Shown here piece by piece: positions 26,287 to 30,305 of a stretch of DNA of 30,305 bases. Both the position numbers and the translations under genes were made by a program. Origin of the DNA: an uncultured Azohydromonas sp. (GTDB taxonomy: Bacteria > Pseudomonadota > Gammaproteobacteria > Burkholderiales > Burkholderiaceae_C); NCBI RefSeq assembly GCF_937926365.1, contig NZ_CALAOH010000162.1:1-30305 (forward strand), written 5' to 3'. A model generated the notes under the pieces. That model was not told the origin of the DNA. It ran no database searches and saw only the letters and a program-made list of their open reading frames with translations. Numbering within the stretch: position 1 is the first letter of the stretch; each line of letters begins with the position of its first letter.

Positions 26287-27147
26287 ATGCTGTCTGCCTC
26301 GGTCCTCAACGCCTTCACCATCGACGTGGAAGATTACTTCCAGGTCTCCGCCTTCGCGCCGTTCATTCCGCGCAGCGAGTGGGATGCGCGCGAGTGCCGG
26401 GTCGAGCGCAACGTCGAGCGCATCCTGCAGATGTTGCGCCGTCATCAGGTGCAGGCCACGTTCTTCACGCTGGGCTGGATCGCGCAGCGCTACCCGCAGG
26501 TGGTGCGCGACATCGTGGCCGAGGGCCACGAGCTCGCCAGCCACGGCTGCAACCACGAGCGCGCCAGCGACCTCACGCCGCGGGCCTTCTACGAGGACGT
26601 GTACCGCGCCAAGGCGCTGCTGGAGGACCTGGGGGGCGTGAGCGTGCTGGGCTACCGCGCGCCGAGCTTTTCCATCGGCCGCACCAACCCGTGGGCCTTC
26701 GACGAGCTCCAGCGCGCGGGCTACCGCTACAGCTCCAGCGTCTACCCGATCGTGCATGACCACTACGGCATGCCCGAGGCGCCGCGCTTCGCCTTCAAGC
26801 CCACGGGCGGCAGCGACTTCATCGAGGTGCCGCCCACGACGCTGCGCGTGTTCTCGCGCAACCTGCCTTCCAGCGGCGGGGGCTACTTCCGGCTGCTGCC
26901 CTACGGGCTCTCGCGCTGGATGTTGAGGCACGTCAACGATGCCGAGCAGCAATCGGCGATCTTCTACTTTCACCCCTGGGAGATCGATCCTGGGCAACCG
27001 CGCGTGGCCGGCGCAAGCGCCAAGGCGCGCTTTCGCCATTACCTGAACCTGCAGCGCATGGAGTCGCGGCTGGAGCGGCTGCTGAGCGATTTCCGCTGGG
27101 GCCGCATGGACCGCATTTTCCTGGGCGGGGCCTCCCTCAACGCATGA
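26287..27147 (+). CDS. XrtA-locus polysaccharide deacetylase (TIGR03006-like)
   Basis: This 286-residue NodB-fold protein begins MLSASVLNAFTIDVEDYFQV. Motif 1 is TIDVEDYF (Asp13, Glu15, Asp16), motif 2 SHGCNH (His86, His90), motif 3 YRAPSFS (Arg124), and a later FYFHPWEID carries another His. These are intact, unlike in the deacetylase at 3251-4021. There is no signal peptide, so the enzyme is probably cytoplasmic, as is usual for this DUF3473-containing XrtA-locus group; it may deacetylate a lipid-linked or nucleotide-linked sugar. The start is ATG 26287, 14 bp after wecB, with only a weak ribosome site. The open frame further upstream overlaps wecB and is not coding. Its stop overlaps the FemAB gene start (ATGA). 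Confidence 0.94.
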   Translation: MLSASVLNAFTIDVEDYFQVSAFAPFIPRSEWDARECRVERNVERILQMLRRHQVQATFFTLGWIAQRYPQVVRDIVAEGHELASHGCNHERASDLTPRAFYEDVYRAKALLEDLGGVSVLGYRAPSFSIGRTNPWAFDELQRAGYRYSSSVYPIVHDHYGMPEAPRFAFKPTGGSDFIEVPPTTLRVFSRNLPSSGGGYFRLLPYGLSRWMLRHVNDAEQQSAIFYFHPWEIDPGQPRVAGASAKARFRHYLNLQRMESRLERLLSDFRWGRMDRIFLGGASLNA

Positions 27148-28181
27148 TCCAGATAGAACTGCTCGCCGCGGACGACCAGCGTGCCGCGGCGCAATGGGAC
27201 GAGTTCGTCCTTGCCTGCCCCGAAGCCACCTTTTTCCACCGCGCCGGCTGGCAGCGCGTGCTGCGCGAGGCCTTCGGGCACCAGACGCACTTCCTGCTGG
27301 CGCGCCGCGCCGGCGCCGTCGAGGGCGTGCTGCCGCTGGCGCACGTGCGCAGCTGGCTGTTCGGCAGCTCGCTCACGAGCCTGCCCTTTGCCGTCTACGG
27401 CGGCGTGGCCGCCACCAGCGCCGAGGCCGCGCAAGCGCTGGAGGCGCATGCCGACCAGCTCGGCCGCAAGCTCGGCGTGCAGCACCTGGAGCTGCGCCAC
27501 ACCACGCGGCGCCACCCGGACTGGCCCGAGCAGGATCTCTACGTCACCTTCCGCAAGGAGCTGCTGGAGGACGAGGAGGCCAACATGCTGGCCATCCCGC
27601 GCAAGCAGCGCGCGATGGTGCGCAAGGGCATCAAGAACGGCCTGACCAGCCGCGTGCACCGGGACGTGGGCCGCTTCTTCGCGCTGTACGCCGACAACGT
27701 GCACCGCCACGGCACGCCGGCGATGCCGCGGCGCTACTTCCAGCTGCTGCAGGACGAGTTCGGCGACGCGCTGGAGCTCATGGCGGTGGACGGCCCCGAC
27801 GGCCAGCCGCTGAGCGCCGTGCTGAGCTTCTACTTCCGCGACGAGATCCTGCCGTACTACGCGGGCGACGCCGTGGCCGCGCGCGACCTCGCGGCCAACG
27901 ATTTCAAGTACTGGGAGCTCATGCGCCACGCGCTGGCGCGCGGCTGCAAGGTCTTCGACTACGGGCGCAGCAAGCAGGGCACGGGCTCCTACGCGTTCAA
28001 GAAGAACTGGGGCTTCGAGCCCACGCCGCTGCACTACGAGTACCGGCTCTACAAGCGCGAGACGGTGCCGCAGAACAATCCCTCCAACGCCAAGTACAAG
28101 CTGTTCATCGAGGCCTGGCGGCGCATGCCCATCGCGCTGGCCAACCGGCTGGGGCCCCTGGTCGTGCGCAGCTTGGGGTGA
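27144..28181 (+). CDS. XrtA-associated FemAB/GNAT-like protein (TIGR03019-like)
   Basis: The 345-residue product has two GNAT-like halves as in the FemAB family. Landmarks are ATFFHRAGWQRVLREAFGH (about 28-46), IPRKQRAMVRKGIKNGL (about 152-168), YADNVHRHGTPAMPRRYFQLL (about 178-198), and FDYGRSKQGTGSYAFKKNWGF (about 272-292). FemAB relatives use aminoacyl-tRNA to add residues to peptidoglycan; here an aminoacylation or acylation of the polymer or of a sorted protein is only an inference. It is coupled to the deacetylase by ATGA and followed 4 bp later by a glycosyltransferase. Confidence 0.93.
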   Translation: MIQIELLAADDQRAAAQWDEFVLACPEATFFHRAGWQRVLREAFGHQTHFLLARRAGAVEGVLPLAHVRSWLFGSSLTSLPFAVYGGVAATSAEAAQALEAHADQLGRKLGVQHLELRHTTRRHPDWPEQDLYVTFRKELLEDEEANMLAIPRKQRAMVRKGIKNGLTSRVHRDVGRFFALYADNVHRHGTPAMPRRYFQLLQDEFGDALELMAVDGPDGQPLSAVLSFYFRDEILPYYAGDAVAARDLAANDFKYWELMRHALARGCKVFDYGRSKQGTGSYAFKKNWGFEPTPLHYEYRLYKRETVPQNNPSNAKYKLFIEAWRRMPIALANRLGPLVVRSLG

Positions 28182-28185
28182 CGCG

Positions 28186-29412
28186 ATGGCCGACCTGCTG
28201 TACCTGGTGCACCGGTTGCCGTACCCGCCCAACAAGGGCGACAAGGTGCGGTCGTTCCACCTGCTCAAGCACCTGGCGGCGCGCCACCGCGTGTTCCTGG
28301 GCACCTTCGTGGACGACCCCGAGGACGGGGCCTTCGTGCAGCACCTGCGCCCGTACTGCGCCGAGATGCACGTGGCGCGGCTGCAGCCCGGGCTGGCCAA
28401 GATCGCGAGCCTGCGCGCGCTGCCGCTGGGCCGGGCGCTGACGCTGAGCTACTACGACGACGCGGGGCTGCGGCGCTGGGTGCGCGGGCTCGGCGCGCGC
28501 TGCAAGCTGGACGCGGCGGTGGTGTTCAGCTCCTCGATGGCGCAGTACGTGGACGAGCTGCCCGGGCTGCCGATGCTGGTGGACTTCGTGGACGTGGACT
28601 CGGCCAAGTGGACGCAGTACGCCGATGCGCACCGCTGGCCCATGTCGTGGCTGTACGCGCGCGAGGGCCGGCGGCTGCTGGCCTACGAGCGCGAGGTGGC
28701 CGCGCGCGCGCGGCGTTCCTTCTTCGTCACGGAGGCCGAGTCGGCGCTGTTCCGCCAGCTCGCGCCCGAGTGCGCGCGCAACGTCGAGCCCATCGGCAAC
28801 GGCGTGGACGCCGAGTACTTCGCGCCCGCCGAAGGGCGCGCCTCGCCCTTCGGCGCGGAGCCGTATCCGCTGGTGTTCACCGGCGCCATGGACTACTGGC
28901 CCAACGTGGACGCGGTGTGCTGGTTCGCGCGCGAGGTGCTGCCGCAACTGCTGCCGCGCTGGCCGGGCCTGCGGCTGCACATCGTGGGGCGCAGCCCCAC
29001 GGCGGCGGTGCAGGCGCTGGCCGGGCCGGGCGTGAGCGTCACCGGCACGGTGCCCGACGTGCGGCCGTACCTGCAGCATGCCGCGGTGGTGGTGGCGCCG
29101 CTGCGGCTGGCGCGCGGGGTGCAGAACAAGATCCTGGAGGCCATGGCGATGGCGCGCCCGGTGGTGGCCTCGCTGACGTGCACGCGCGGCATCGACGCGC
29201 AGCCCGGCACCGAGCTGCTGCCGGCGCTGGAGGTGGAGGACTACGTGCAGCAGGTCGACGCGCTGCTGGCGAGCCCGGAGCGCGCCGCGGCCATCGGCCA
29301 GGCGGGGCGCCAGCGCGTGCTGCGCAACTACAGCTGGGACGCGCACCTCTCGGGCATCGACCCGCACCTGCCCTCGCACGAGGCGGCGCCGTCGGCGCTG
29401 TGCGAGGTGTGA
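28186..29412 (+). CDS. XrtA/PEP-CTERM system glycosyltransferase (TIGR03087-like, GT4 type)
   Basis: This 408-residue GT-B fold enzyme has an N-terminal MADLLYLVHRLPYPPNKGDK acceptor loop and a VDFVDVDSAKW segment near residues 129-139 that is typical of this subgroup. In the C-terminal half, VEPIGNGVD, VFTGAMDYWPNVDAV, LHIVGR and PLRLARGVQNKILEAMAM form the nucleotide-sugar binding face, with the E of NKILEAMAM as the usual GT4 catalytic-site Glu. It should add a sugar to the growing lipid-linked unit in the cytoplasm. The donor cannot be read. Its TGA overlaps a GTG that probably begins exosortase A. Confidence 0.95.
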   Translation: MADLLYLVHRLPYPPNKGDKVRSFHLLKHLAARHRVFLGTFVDDPEDGAFVQHLRPYCAEMHVARLQPGLAKIASLRALPLGRALTLSYYDDAGLRRWVRGLGARCKLDAAVVFSSSMAQYVDELPGLPMLVDFVDVDSAKWTQYADAHRWPMSWLYAREGRRLLAYEREVAARARRSFFVTEAESALFRQLAPECARNVEPIGNGVDAEYFAPAEGRASPFGAEPYPLVFTGAMDYWPNVDAVCWFAREVLPQLLPRWPGLRLHIVGRSPTAAVQALAGPGVSVTGTVPDVRPYLQHAAVVVAPLRLARGVQNKILEAMAMARPVVASLTCTRGIDAQPGTELLPALEVEDYVQQVDALLASPERAAAIGQAGRQRVLRNYSWDAHLSGIDPHLPSHEAAPSALCEV

Positions 29413-30305
29413 GCGCGGCCATGCCGCTGCCGCCGCGGGCGCGCCCGGGCTGGCCGCGCTCGCTCGCGGCGCTGGGGCTGCTGCTGGGCGCGCTGCTGTG
29501 GCTGTACCGCGGCACGGCGCTGGGCATGGTGGACATCTGGTTGCGCTCGGAAACCTTCACGCATGCCTTCACGGTGCCGCCGATCTCGCTGTGGCTGATC
29601 TGGCGCCGGCGCGCGCAGCTCGCGCAGCTGGCGCCGCGGCCCGTGCCCTGGCTGCTGCTGCCCATGGCGGCGGTGGCGCTGGCCTGGCTGATGGGGCACC
29701 TGGTGGCGGTCAATGCCGTCACGCAGTTCGCCCTGGTGACGCTGCTGGTGCTGAGCGTGCCCGCGGTGCTGGGCTGGCAGGTCGCCGGCGCCATCCGCTT
29801 CCCGCTGCTGTTCCTGTACTTCGCCGTGCCTTTCGGCGAGTTCCTGATGCCGCTGCTGATGGACTGGACGGCGGACTTCACCGTGTGGGCGCTGCAGCGC
29901 TCGGGCATCCCGGTGCTGCGCGACGGGCTGCAGTTCACCATCCCGACGGGCAACTGGTCGGTGGAGGCGGCCTGCAGCGGCATCCGCTACCTGATGGCCT
30001 CGCTGATGGTGGGCGTGCTCTTCGCCTACCTCAACTACAGCTCGACGCTGCGGCGCTGGGTGTTCGTGGGCGTGTCGATCCTGGTGCCGATCGTGGCCAA
30101 CTGGGTGCGGGCGTACCTGATCGTGCTAATCGGGCACCTCAGCGGCAACGAGCTGGCCACTGGCGCGGACCACCTCGTCTACGGCTGGCTGTTCTTCGGC
30201 GTCGTGATCCTGCTGATGCTGGCCCTCGGCGCGATGTGGTCGCAGCCCGAGGCCGAGTTGGCGGCCGGGGCCGCCGCGCCGGCCGCCTGCAGGCCGGCGC
30301 GCCCC
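29409..30305 (+). CDS. xrtA: Exosortase A (partial, runs off the right edge)
   Basis: The frame is open to the edge (299 codons visible). The protein is a polytopic membrane protein with about eight hydrophobic segments. It carries the exosortase catalytic triad: Cys189 in EAACSGIRYL, Arg234 in NWVRAYLIV and His255 in GADHLVYGWLFFG (numbered from GTG 29409). This transpeptidase-like enzyme cleaves C-terminal PEP-CTERM signals and attaches the protein to the envelope polymer or lipid (family knowledge). The start is GTG 29409 by the GTGA overlap with the preceding gene; ATG 29421 is an in-frame alternative. The visible end (after about residue 276) is an Ala/Pro-rich linker, as expected if an EpsI-like C-terminal domain follows. 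Confidence 0.95.
   Translation, partial: MSAAMPLPPRARPGWPRSLAALGLLLGALLWLYRGTALGMVDIWLRSETFTHAFTVPPISLWLIWRRRAQLAQLAPRPVPWLLLPMAAVALAWLMGHLVAVNAVTQFALVTLLVLSVPAVLGWQVAGAIRFPLLFLYFAVPFGEFLMPLLMDWTADFTVWALQRSGIPVLRDGLQFTIPTGNWSVEAACSGIRYLMASLMVGVLFAYLNYSSTLRRWVFVGVSILVPIVANWVRAYLIVLIGHLSGNELATGADHLVYGWLFFGVVILLMLALGAMWSQPEAELAAGAAAPAACRPARP

Overview
The window is about 70% GC with codons ending strongly in G or C. It looks like a chromosomal stretch of a betaproteobacterium of the order Burkholderiales (Rubrivivax/Leptothrix/Comamonadaceae-like). The basis is the glnA-ntrB-ntrC arrangement, the REP-like repeat family, and a full exosortase A (XrtA) exopolysaccharide cluster of the kind known from environmental betaproteobacteria. 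The genus is inference; no rRNA or other taxonomic marker is present.

Left part (1-6851): housekeeping and envelope genes. A minus-strand membrane protein with a degenerate GGDEF-like domain runs off the left edge. Plus-strand genes follow: an AIM24/TIGR00266 protein, a secreted YVTN beta-propeller protein overlapping a polysaccharide deacetylase, a membrane sterol-desaturase-type hydroxylase, an EI24/CysZ-like membrane protein, and a CinA-type molybdopterin-binding protein.

Middle (6852-11903): the nitrogen-regulation block. glnA has a readable control region: two 17-bp NtrC-type sites, a sigma-54 -24/-12 element at the expected distance, and a terminator-like hairpin in the leader. A strong terminator follows glnA. 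Next come a small exported coiled-coil protein, ntrB (4-nt overlap) and ntrC, and then a paired REP-like inverted repeat.

Right part (12346-30305): the XrtA/PEP-CTERM exopolysaccharide locus. The first unit holds a 36-codon ORF overlapping the initiating sugar transferase (TIGR03013-like), then prsK and prsR, a histidine kinase and a sigma-54 activator. A UDP-glucuronate-4-epimerase-like gene lies convergent to prsR. After a 558-bp gap containing a 17-bp perfect palindrome, a tightly packed operon encodes an outer-membrane export lipoprotein, a chain-length protein, a BY-kinase-like ATPase, an outer-membrane beta-barrel, an ExeA-like ATPase, wecB, a second polysaccharide deacetylase, a FemAB-like protein, a glycosyltransferase and exosortase A, which is cut by the right edge. 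Most junctions here are 4-nt stop/start overlaps.

These genes fit one system: lipid-linked sugar initiation, precursor supply, polymerisation control and export, sorting of PEP-CTERM proteins by XrtA, and regulation by PrsK/PrsR. No PEP-CTERM substrate gene is seen in the window. The system is a known one. The least explained elements are the 36-codon ORF, the palindrome before the export operon, the leader hairpin of glnA, and the degenerate catalytic motifs in the GGDEF-like protein and the first deacetylase.
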